This document shows positions 35,016 through 44,500 of a stretch of DNA of 64,000 nt, in pieces (the stretch's first letter is position 1; the number at the start of each line of letters is the position of its first letter). The notes beneath the pieces are model-generated. The model was not told the DNA's origin and did not search any database. It saw only the letters and a program-made list of their open reading frames with translations. The position numbers and the translations under genes are program-made. Source of the stretch: Aquamicrobium sp. LC103 (GTDB lineage: Bacteria; Pseudomonadota; Alphaproteobacteria; Rhizobiales; Rhizobiaceae). The stretch is from NCBI RefSeq assembly GCF_001014615.2, contig NZ_LBCQ02000015.1, positions 124,001 to 188,000 of the forward strand, read 5' to 3'.

Positions 35016-36100
35016 TGGCGGACGATCGGCTCGCGCCGGAATGGCTTATTCCGCTTGAGGAAGCCCGGCACCTCGCATCCTCCATTCTAACCGCCGCGGG
35101 GACCTCGCCGGCGCATGCGTCGATCGTTGCCGAACATCTCGTGGAGGCGGAGATGACCGGCCATTCCTCTCACGGCCTTCGCCTTCTTCCCATGTATCTG
35201 CGGCGTCTGGCCAATGGCGAGGTCTCGGGCACTGCCAGCCCCACGATCATCCAGGACAGCGGAAGTATCGTCTTCGTCGAGGGCAACCGCGCTTTCGGAC
35301 AGGTCGCGGGCGATTTCTGCGCCCGTCTCGGCGCGGAACGCGCGGGCAAGAACGGAATTTGCGCCGTGGCGCTTTCCAATTCCGGTCATCTTGGACGGAA
35401 TGGACGATGGCCGGAAATCGCGGCCGATGCCGGCGCGATCTCGATCCACTTCGCCCATGGCGTTGGTGGCGAACCCAATGTGGTGCCCTATGGCGCGCGC
35501 GAGGCCCGTTTGCGGTCCTGTCCGGTGGCCATGGGCGCGCCGGTCGCCGGCGGGGAACATGTCATCCTGGATTTTTCCGTCGCGGAACTGTCCGGGAATT
35601 CGGTCCGGCTTGCCTTTGAGGAGGGCCGGCGTCTGGAGCACGCAAGTCTCATTCGCCGCGACGGGAGCAGCAGCAACGATCCTGCCGACTTTGTCCGCGG
35701 TGACGGCGCCATCGCCGCCTTTGGCGGCTACAAGGGTTACGGCATCGCCGTCTTCGCCGAACTCCTCGGGTCGCTCTTGCCGCGCCACGGAGTGGCGACC
35801 TTGAACACTAACAGCATGTTCTCGATTTACATCGCCGCTGACGACACGCGGCCCGGCTTCCAAGCCGCGGCCGATGCCTTTATGAGGGAAATTCGCTCGG
35901 CCGCTCCCAGAAACGAAGATTGTATCGTGACTGCTCCTGGAGATCGGGCACGCCGCCGGCGTGAGGAGGCGCTCAGGAAGGGCGTGATCGGCGCCTCGGC
36001 GGCCCTGGCCAAAACTCTCCGCGAAACATTTCGCCAGGCAGGACTGGCGATTGAATTCGCCGAAAGCTGGCGCGCTTCAGAAAACGGTCGGCCGCGATGA
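35015..36100 (+). CDS. Ldh-family (malate/L-sulfolactate type) NAD(P)-dependent oxidoreductase
   Basis: A 361-aa member of the Ldh_2 family: active-site HSSHGLRLLPMY near residue 50, SNSGHLGRNGRW, and FGGYKGYGIAVFAELL. The family includes AllD, ComC and delta1-piperideine-2-carboxylate reductase, which act on 2-hydroxy/2-keto acids and do not use the classical LDH fold. It could reduce a 2-keto product of the aldolase or oxidise a hydroxy acid. ATG at 35015 follows GGAGGAA and shares its A with the AGE stop codon. Confidence 0.9.
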   Translation: MADDRLAPEWLIPLEEARHLASSILTAAGTSPAHASIVAEHLVEAEMTGHSSHGLRLLPMYLRRLANGEVSGTASPTIIQDSGSIVFVEGNRAFGQVAGDFCARLGAERAGKNGICAVALSNSGHLGRNGRWPEIAADAGAISIHFAHGVGGEPNVVPYGAREARLRSCPVAMGAPVAGGEHVILDFSVAELSGNSVRLAFEEGRRLEHASLIRRDGSSSNDPADFVRGDGAIAAFGGYKGYGIAVFAELLGSLLPRHGVATLNTNSMFSIYIAADDTRPGFQAAADAFMREIRSAAPRNEDCIVTAPGDRARRRREEALRKGVIGASAALAKTLRETFRQAGLAIEFAESWRASENGRPR

Positions 36101-36918
36101 ACCGGGAAGCCAGGGCATCGGGCAAACAGGGTTTGCGTGTTTTGATGACCGGCGCCGCCGGGCGAGTGGGTCGGCAGCTTTCCCGTGATCTGCGCTTGCT
36201 CGGGCATGACGTGACGGGTTGCGACATCGTCGATGTGCCCGGCCTCATCAAGGCCGATTGCCTCAATACGGAAAGAATGGCCGAGCTTTGCCAGGACATG
36301 GATGCCGTCATTCACCTGGCAGGCATCCCCAACGGGGATCCCGGCTGGGAGACCCTCCGACGATTGAACATCGACGGGCACCGATCAATGTTGCAGGCCG
36401 CTCTTTCAGCGGGCGTGAAGCGCTTCGTCTTTGCCAGTTCCATACATACGATAGGTGCGATGCCGGTCGATATACGGTTCACCCCGTCCCTGCCGCCTGC
36501 GCCGAGCGGCATCTATGGCGCGACGAAGATCGCGGGAGAGGCGCTGCTCTATGTCCATACTCTCGGCGGTGAGATGAGCGGCATATCGGTTCGCATCTGC
36601 ACCTATTGCGAGGAGCCCCGCAACGCCCGGGAGTTGAAGACTTGGTTCAGCCACGCCGACGCGGCGCATCTTTTCGATCGCTGCCTCAGAGCGCCTTTCG
36701 GCGGATACCGCATGGTATGGGGCGTCTCCGCGAATGCGCGGCTGGTGAAGGACGACCCGGCCGCCACCGAGATCGGCTACCGGCCGCGCGAAAATGCCGA
36801 GGCCTTTGCGGAGGTGCTGGCCAAGGCCGGCGTCGATGTCTCCGCCTTGGGGCCCTGGCCGACGATTGGCGGGCGAATGACTGGTGCCGACATCTTGCAA
36901 ACAAGCGGCCCTGGTTGA
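36097..36918 (+). CDS. NAD-dependent epimerase/dehydratase, uronate-dehydrogenase-like
   Basis: A 273-aa extended SDR. Cofactor motif GAAGRVGRQL (~20-29); FASSIHTIG and IYGATKIAGE give Ser, Tyr and Lys; WFSHADAAHL and MVWGVSANARL match the segments around the substrate in uronate dehydrogenases. It would oxidise glucuronate or galacturonate to the aldarolactone, a substrate for the SMP-30 lactonase (36990) and, after opening, for the glucarate-dehydratase-like enzyme. ATGA overlap with the Ldh gene; last gene of the plus-strand operon. Confidence 0.85.
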   Translation: MNREARASGKQGLRVLMTGAAGRVGRQLSRDLRLLGHDVTGCDIVDVPGLIKADCLNTERMAELCQDMDAVIHLAGIPNGDPGWETLRRLNIDGHRSMLQAALSAGVKRFVFASSIHTIGAMPVDIRFTPSLPPAPSGIYGATKIAGEALLYVHTLGGEMSGISVRICTYCEEPRNARELKTWFSHADAAHLFDRCLRAPFGGYRMVWGVSANARLVKDDPAATEIGYRPRENAEAFAEVLAKAGVDVSALGPWPTIGGRMTGADILQTSGPG

Positions 36919-36989
36919 CCCGCCTTGCCGGCGCTGCTGTGTGATTTTTTCGTGCTTGGTTCCGAGTTTCGACGGCGGTAAGTCGGCCG

Positions 36990-37868
36990 CTATGCCGATG
37001 CGCCGGCTTTGAAGCGGCCAACGGGTACGCCGGCGACATCGACCTCCATCATGAAAACGTTCCCGCATTCATCTCCCGCTTCGTCGGGGCGGCGCAGGCT
37101 CGTGAAGAACAGCGTCTTCATATCGGGGCCGCCGAAACAAGGCATGGTAGGCGCCCTGACCGGTACATGAATGCGTTCCAAAAGCCGTCCACTCATGTCG
37201 TAGCGGTTGATGCACCCGGCCGACACGCCCGCGCTCCAATAGCAATCCTCGAGGTCGAAGGCACCTCCGTCGGGGCGACCCTCCGCCTCGCCAGGCGTCG
37301 CGATGCGCGCACGCCCGCTCAGTTCGCCCGTGGCAGGATCGAGAGCGTAGCGGTCGATCCATCCCCCACGGGAATCCGTGTGAATCATCACTCTCCCGTC
37401 ATGCGAAAATGCGAGGCCGTTGGACGTATGAAGTCCCTCCACCTTGCGCTCGCACCGCCCGTCGGGCGTGACCCGATGGAGCGCTGCGGTTGGGGCGCCA
37501 GCATGCATGCTGCCGACCCAGAAGGCGCCATCCGGACCGACCTTCCCATCGTTGAGGCGGTTTGCAGGGCGTTTCTCCCCCTGCTCGGGTTCCGGGTCCA
37601 CCAGAAGTGTCAGGGCGTGACTATGGACATCGAACAGGTAGACACCCGATGTCAGCGCAACAACCAGACGATCATCATCCGTCAGTCCGAACGAGCAGAC
37701 CCGCTCGGGGAAATCCCAATGAGAGAGTTCGTCTTTGTTGAAGTCGTGAACGTATATGCGGCCATGAGGAATGTCCGTCCATAGCAGGCGGTTTTGCCCT
37801 CCATCCCAGACGGGGCACTCTCCAACCGTGCAACGGGTTTCAGCGAGCCGGCTGAATATATAGGGCAT
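36990..37868 (-). CDS. SMP-30/gluconolactonase family lactonase
   Basis: A 292-aa six-bladed propeller. Metal ligands read as Glu in VGECPVWD (~18), Asn in NRLNDGKVGPDG, Asn in TSNGLAFS and Asp in RPDGGAFD. The family opens sugar lactones to acids. It converges with the uronate-dehydrogenase-like operon, and the two fit as consecutive steps, although they are on opposite strands. A start at 37868 (MPYIFSRL) gives the normal length. Confidence 0.9.
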   Translation of the reverse strand: MPYIFSRLAETRCTVGECPVWDGGQNRLLWTDIPHGRIYVHDFNKDELSHWDFPERVCSFGLTDDDRLVVALTSGVYLFDVHSHALTLLVDPEPEQGEKRPANRLNDGKVGPDGAFWVGSMHAGAPTAALHRVTPDGRCERKVEGLHTSNGLAFSHDGRVMIHTDSRGGWIDRYALDPATGELSGRARIATPGEAEGRPDGGAFDLEDCYWSAGVSAGCINRYDMSGRLLERIHVPVRAPTMPCFGGPDMKTLFFTSLRRPDEAGDECGNVFMMEVDVAGVPVGRFKAGASA

Positions 37869-38071
37869 GTTTCTCCCTTTCCTGCGTCTGGTGTGGCCGT
37901 CGCATTCTTCTCCGTAAGTTGAATGGCAGATCCTTTAAGACGCTGTCGGTACTGGGCGGGCTGTCGTGTCCTGGCGCGGCCGGGGCGAGGTAAGAGAGCT
38001 CCGGTCTGTTTCGAACCCGGCACCACCCGGGACCGTTCGAGTTCAGTTCCTGCCATCGCCTAAACCTTCCG

Positions 38072-38470
38072 CTAGCACTCACGCTCTGTCCGCACCGAGA
38101 GAAATGAGCACGTCGCCCACCAGGCCATCGCTGCAATCGCCAGGCAACCGGCTATCAATGATTCTGCCCCGAAGAAGATTGGCGACAATGCCACCCCGAT
38201 CGCCGCGAGCCAATAGCTGAGATAGCGGATCCAGTTCAGCGCCCCATCGAGGCGTATCGACATGGAGCGGGTCACCAGCATGATCGCCGCTGTGGTTGAT
38301 GCGGCTACGATAACGATGGCTGTCACGCTGCCGATCATCAGAAGGGCGGGATCATAGATCCAGATGAAGGGAACCAAATAGGCGACGAACGAAAAACGCA
38401 TTCCAGCCCAGCCGGTCTTCCACATGTCGGCTTGCGCAAGCCCCGCCGCCAATTGAAGAACGTCAAAGAT
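38072..38470 (-). pseudogene. C-terminal remnant of a fused TRAP transporter permease
   Basis: About 130 codons open on the minus strand, preceded by an in-frame stop (38471-38473) and with no normal start nearby. The peptide (ADMWKTGWAGMRFSFVAYLVPFIWIYDPALL, split here for length as ADMWKTGWAGMRF + SFVAYLVPFIWIYDPALL) resembles the C-terminal end of 4TM/12TM fused TRAP permeases, then three more hydrophobic helices. The rest of that ~600-aa protein is not here, so I read it as a deletion remnant. A small stand-alone membrane protein starting at TTG 38452 cannot be excluded. Confidence 0.6.
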
Positions 38471-38586
38471 TTAAGCATACGTCGCTCTGCCGTCATTCGG
38501 CTCTTGTCGGGTGTCGCCGTGAGCCAGCGCAGTGATCCTGATCCGGATCATGCCAGCGAGCGGCCGCGCTTGACCCCATTCCAGCA

Positions 38587-41500
38587 TCAGAAGCGTGCGC
38601 CGAGCCTTGCACCGAGGGTGTGGTCCTGATTTCCCGAACCACCAAAGCTGGTGCGATAATCGAAGCCCAGGCTCCAGTCGTTTTCGATCTGCATGTCGAG
38701 CGAAAGACCGAGCGTCACGAAATCTCGCATCTGCGGATCGACGTCGATCGCATGAGGCAGCCCGCCAAGGTCGGTGTAGCCGAGGCTGGCTCGTGACGAC
38801 CCCGCGAAATCGCGCGTGTATTCGGCCCGGACACCTGGCGTCAGCAGGCCCCAATCCATCCGGAAGGCATAATTGGCGCGGATGCCGAGGACGCCGGAGA
38901 GCGTGTCGACCGTCTGCCCGCCATAGGTGAGCCCGTAGATATTCCCGCCGGTCTCCGTGAACCCGTCGAGCCAGGAGCGCGAGAACGCGACCGTTCCATA
39001 GGGCGAGATCAACCATGTTTCGTCGCGGAATTCATAGGCCGCGGTAAGCGAGCCGAAGATCTGTCTGCCGCTCCTGTTGCCGGTGGCGAACGCGCCATTG
39101 GAGGTGACGTAGCGGGTGGAATCGAAGTCCAGCCAACTTCCGCCCAGCAGGCCATCGATGAACAGGTTGTCGATGGGCTTATAGCTTCCATAGAGCGCCG
39201 CGCTGAAGGCATTGGCGCGGCTTTCCGTGCCGTTCTCGCCGATATCGGTGCGATCCCGGCCATAGCCGATGCCGACGCCACCGACGAATTGCTCGGAGAA
39301 GCGATAGTCGACGCCGCCCGAGACGCCGACCATGGTGTGGTCGAGATCTAGGCCACCAGTGTCGCGCTCACCGAAGTTGACGAAGCCGCCGGACCAGACC
39401 GCGAAGGGTCCAAGGTCGGGACCGACGAAGGATGAGGTACGACCCGTCTCCCCTACTCCGTCGGGCATCCGTCCGGCTTCCGGACCATAGGCAAGCATCC
39501 CCGGCGTCGCTGCCCCATGCGGCGCGGCAACGGCGGAATGGCTGTCGGCGACCAGTTGGTCGATTGCCTGCTCGGCAGAACCTGGATCGTGCTGCGTGAT
39601 GCCGATCCGGATGTTCATGCTCGAGGCGCGCCGCGCGCCCTCATCGTGGAGCTGCTCGAGGCGGCTGTGGAAGTTGCGTATCTGGTTCTGGGCAAAGCGT
39701 GTCGCCGTGTTCGTCTGTGCGTTGATGAGGCCGATGACTTCCGGATCAAGAGACGGATCCGGCCGCACGAGGGCGGCGCGCATCACTGTCACCGTATAGG
39801 TCCGCATCGTCTTGCCGTCCTCGGCCGTGACGACGATGGGGATCGCCGTTTCGCCGATGGCGAGCGTGACCGCTTGGCTGGCGCTGCCGGAAGCGACTGC
39901 TTGCCCGGCGACGGTGATCGTGGCATTCGGCTCGGCGGCCGTCGGCGTCAATGCAACGCTCTCGATCGCGTTGTCGATCTCGACGGCATAGTCGGTTCCT
40001 GCCGGATCGAACGCCGGATCGAGCGCGCCGACGCTCGGCAGCAAGCTCGCGAGGGTGGCATTCGCGGAGGCCGTGCGAGTGACTGTCACCAAGTAGGTCT
40101 GGCTCGTCGTGGCGTCCTCGGCGGTGACGACGATGGGGATCGTCGTTGCACCGACCGTAAGCGCGATCGCCTGGCCGGCACTGCCGGAGGTAACCGCTTG
40201 CCCGGCGACGGTGATGGTCGCATTCGGCTCGGCGGCGGTCGGCGTCAGCGCGATCTCCTTGGTCGCATTGTCGACGGCCACCGCATAGCTGGTCGTTGCT
40301 GCATTGAAGGTGGGATCGAGGATGCCGACGCTCGGAGCAAGACCTGCCAGGGTGGCGTCCGCGGAAGCGGCACGGACGACCGTCACCGTGTAGGTCCGTA
40401 TCGTCGTGCCGTCCTGCGCGGTGACGACGACGGGGATCGCCGTCGCGCCGACGGCGAACGCGATCGCCTGGCTGGCGCTGCCGGAGGCGACCGCTTGCCC
40501 GGCAACGGTGATGGTCGCATTCGGCTCGGCGGCGGTCGGCGTCAGCGCGATCTCTTTGGTCGCATTGTTGACGGCCACGACATAGCTGGTCGTTGCCGGA
40601 TCGAAAGCGGGATCGAATGTCCCCACACTCGGAGCGAGACCTGCCAGGGTGGCGTCCGCGGAGGCGGCGCGGGTGACCGTCACCGTGTAGGTCCGTGTCG
40701 TCGTGCCGTCCTGCGCGGTGACGATTGTGGTGATGGTGTTGGCCCCGACATTGAGGGAGATCGCGCCGGACTGCCCGCCCGAAGCGACGGGCGAGCCGTC
40801 GACGATGATGGTGGCATTGGCGTCGGCCGCCGTCGGGGTGACCGTGATCGACCCCGTCGCGTTGGGAACCGTCGCCGTATAGGTCGGGTTGCCGGGCGCG
40901 AAAGCGGGGTCCAGCGCCCCCTCACTCAGCACCAGAGCCGACAGAGTGGCGTCGATCGAGACAATGAACAGCGCGTACCTTACCGTCGTGATCGACGGCG
41001 TGCCGCCGTTGTCGTCGCTGGCAGTCACGTCGAAATTGAACGTGCCGGGGGCAGTCGGCGTGCCCGACAACGTCCCGTCGTCGTCGAGATCCAGCCCAGG
41101 CGGCAAGGCGCCGGCGGTTATTGCGTAGCTGTAGGGCGAGACCCCGCCGGTGGTACTGAAGCTCTCTTGGTAGGTTGATCCGACAGTGCCGTCGGGCACC
41201 GTCGAGGGCGCCAGTGTCAGCGTCCCGCCGCTCACGATCAGAGTGTAGGCGCGGCTTCCGCTTCGACCGTGGGCGTCCTGCGCCTGCAGCCTGAAGACGA
41301 ACGCGCCGTTTGCGGTCGGCGTACCCGACAAGGTCCCGTTATCGTCGAGGTCCAGCCCGGGCGGCGGATCCCCGCTTTCCACAGAGAATGTGTAGGGGCC
41401 GATGCCGCCGTCGGCGGACAGGGTCTCATTGTAGGCTGTGCCTGCGGTGCCGGCGGGCAGACTGGCCGGGGTGAGCGTGATGGTCGGCGGATTGACGTGC

Positions 41501-44500
41501 ACCGTATAGCTGATGGCCACCGAAAACGGCGCGCCGCTCCCGGTCGAACTGTCGGTCGCCGTGACCGTCACTGGAAAATCGCCGACCTGGGTCGGCGTGC
41601 CTGACAAGACGCCGGTCGTGGTATTGAGGCTTAGCCCGGCCGGCAGAGCACCAGTCAAAGCATAGCCATAGGGCGCTGCGCCACCCTCGGCACTGAAGGT
41701 CTCGCCATAGGCGACGCCATAGTCCAGCACCAGCGTGCCCGCAGCCGGCGATATGGTCAATGCAGGGGGGCTCACCGTGATCGTCACCGTTGCCGGCGCG
41801 GATGCGCCGGCGTCGTTGGCGGCGGTGTAGGTGAAGCTGTCCGTCCCGGCATAGCCCGGTTCCGGCATGTAGGTAATCGAGGTGCCGACGGCTGTAGCCG
41901 TCCCGTGGCTGGGTTCATCGGCGATGGCGACCGATGTGGGCGTGCCGCCGGCGATGTCCAAGGAGATCGGATTCGCTGTGCTGCCGTAGGCTACGGTGGC
42001 GCTTACCGGGTTGGTGGTCACCGGCATGTCGATGATCGTCAGCGTGTAGCCTGCCGACGCCGAACCCCTGACTGCCGCGATTGCGGTGACGGTGATGGGG
42101 AAGGTTCCGTGCTCCGTCGGGATGCCGGAGATCACGCCGGACGCCGCATCGATGTCAAGGCCGTCCGGAAACCCGAAAGCGACGTAGGTGATGGAGCCGT
42201 CGCCGCCGGACGCACTGATCGATGTGTTGCTGTATGGGCTATTGACGGCGCCCGGTGCTAGGGTTGTGCCCGCAGGCGGCGTCAGAACCACAGGCGGCGC
42301 GGGTGCGATGGTGATAATGTAGATGGCCCCGACCCTTCCGCCCAGGGTCGTGGCGGTCGCGGTGACGGTAATCGTGCGGGTGCCGGCCGACGTCGGTGTG
42401 CCGGTGATCGCCCCCGTGCTGGAATCGATGGAGAGACCGTCCGGAAGCCCGAAGGCGTCGTAGGTGATGGCGCCGAGGCCGCCGGAAGCGCTGATCGCGG
42501 TTTCGCTATAAGCCGTTCCGACCTGTCCTGCGTCCAGAATTGTGCCAACGGGAGGCTCCAGGGCAAGCGGCGGGGCAACCGTCAGTGTGGCGCTGTTGGA
42601 CGCAGTGCTGCCGCCCGGTCCGGTGGCGACGACGCGATATATGTAACCACTCATCGAGGCGTCGGCCCCGGTGATGCTCAGCGTCCCGAGCGTCGTGCCC
42701 GAATAGACGCCGCCGTCCGAAATGTCGGTGAAGGCGCCCCCGGTCATGACCTGCCACCGATAGCCGGTCGCGTTTACGGCCGTGGCGGAGAACATCGTGC
42801 TACCCTCGACGAGAATAGTGCTGTTGGTGGGGTGCGCGACGAAGACAGGGAGCGGCGGCACCGGGGCGATGCCGATCGTGTAGGCGCGGCTTCCGACCCG
42901 ACCGTGGGCATCCCGTGCCTGCAGCCTGAAAACGAACGTGCCGGCGGCGGTTGGCGTACCCGACAAGGTCCCGTCATCGGCAAGATTCAGCCCAGGCGGC
43001 AGGTCTCCCGTGTCCACCGAATATGTATAGGGCCCGATGCCTCCGCTTGCGGTCAGGTTTGCACTGTAGACCGTGCCCGCAGTGCCGCTGGGCAGGCTGG
43101 CCGGGGTGAGCGTGATGGTCGGCGGATTGACGTGCACCGTATAGCTGGTGGCCACTGAAAACGGCGCGCCGCTGCCGGTCGAACTGTCGGTTGCGGTCAC
43201 CGTCACCGATGGAAAGGTGCCGATCTGGGTCGGCGTACCCGAGAGCGTGCCGGTCCCTGTATCGAAGCCAAGCCCGGCCGGCAGGGTGCCTGTCAAAGCA
43301 TAGCTGTATGGCTCTGCGCCACCGCTGGCGCTGAACGTCTCGCTGTACTCCTGGCCGTAGTCGAGCGTCAGGGTGCCCGTTGGTGGGGTCATGCTCAATC
43401 TGGGTGGGTTCACCCTAATGGTCACCATCGCCGGCGCGGATGTTCCAGCACCGTTGGTGGCGGTGTAGGTGAAGCTGTCAGGCCCGGCATAGCCAGGTCC
43501 GGGCGTGTACCTAATGATGTTCGTCCCTGAGACGACCGCTGCACCATGCGACGCCGCGGTCGCGATCGACACGCTGTCCGGCGTGCCGCCGGTGATGTGC
43601 AGCATGATCGGGTTCTCGACGCTGCCGTAGGCCATCGAGGCACTGACCGGGTGGGTGATTGGCACTGGGTCGGTATAGGTGAAGCCACCCCCGGCGGTGA
43701 CGCTGCCGCCTTCCGTGGTAATGACTATGTCGAAAGTTCCCGCGGAATGGGGTGGCGTTTCGAACTGGATGGAGTTGGAAGTCCATGCAAGTGGTGGCGT
43801 GGATACGCCGCCGACTGTCACGCTCGGATAGACAAGGTTGGTGCCCTCGACGATGACCCGCGTTCCACCTGTAGTCGGGCCTGTGTTCGGGCTGAACGAG
43901 GTGATGGCCGGTGGGCCGATATACTCGAAGCCACTCCCCAGCGTTGCCGACCCGCCCGGCGTGATGACCGAAACATCGACGAAGCCGGCAACGTGCGCTG
44001 GGGCAATCGCCGTGATCCGAGTGGAACTGTCGACGGTGTAGCTTATGGCAGCTACGCCACCGAAGGTGACCGATGTTGCGTCCGTCAAGTCTGTGCCGGT
44101 GATGGTCACCGTCGTGCCGCCCGCGGTGTGGCCTCTGTACGGCGTCACGCTGCCCATCCTTGGCATGGGTGCAACATCGTCGTTCAGGATTGTGACAATG
44201 CCGACGGTGTCGCCTGGGATTGCGCCGGTGATGTTGGTGACGTTGACGAAGAACCTCTCGTCTGGCTCAACGACGGTATCCCCGAATATATCGACGGAGA
44301 ACCACACGCCGCGCGATCCTGGACCGATGGCGCCGGTGCGACTGGTGGCCTCATAGTCCTCACCGGCGATGGCTGTGTCGTCCGCGGTGGCGATATGGAA
44401 GCTCACGCCGCCTGCCGGAGCGGGCTCGGTCAGCGTTATTCCAAGGACGGCGGACGTCCTGCCCGAATCGCCCTCCATGACAGACACGCTGACGACCGAC

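Noticed and set aside
38539-38550. Palindrome TGATCCGGATCA downstream of the autotransporter
   Set aside because: Perfect but short, with no loop or T-run; neither a convincing terminator nor tied to a regulator.
39783-40970. Regular repeats considered as a CRISPR-like array
   Set aside because: Units are 297 bp, contiguous and in frame with the autotransporter; no spacers and no cas genes.
39517-41178. 553-aa open frame on the plus strand
   Set aside because: It is the antisense of the repeat-rich autotransporter; its Arg/Gly/Asp-rich repeats mirror the 297-bp repeats and show no domain.
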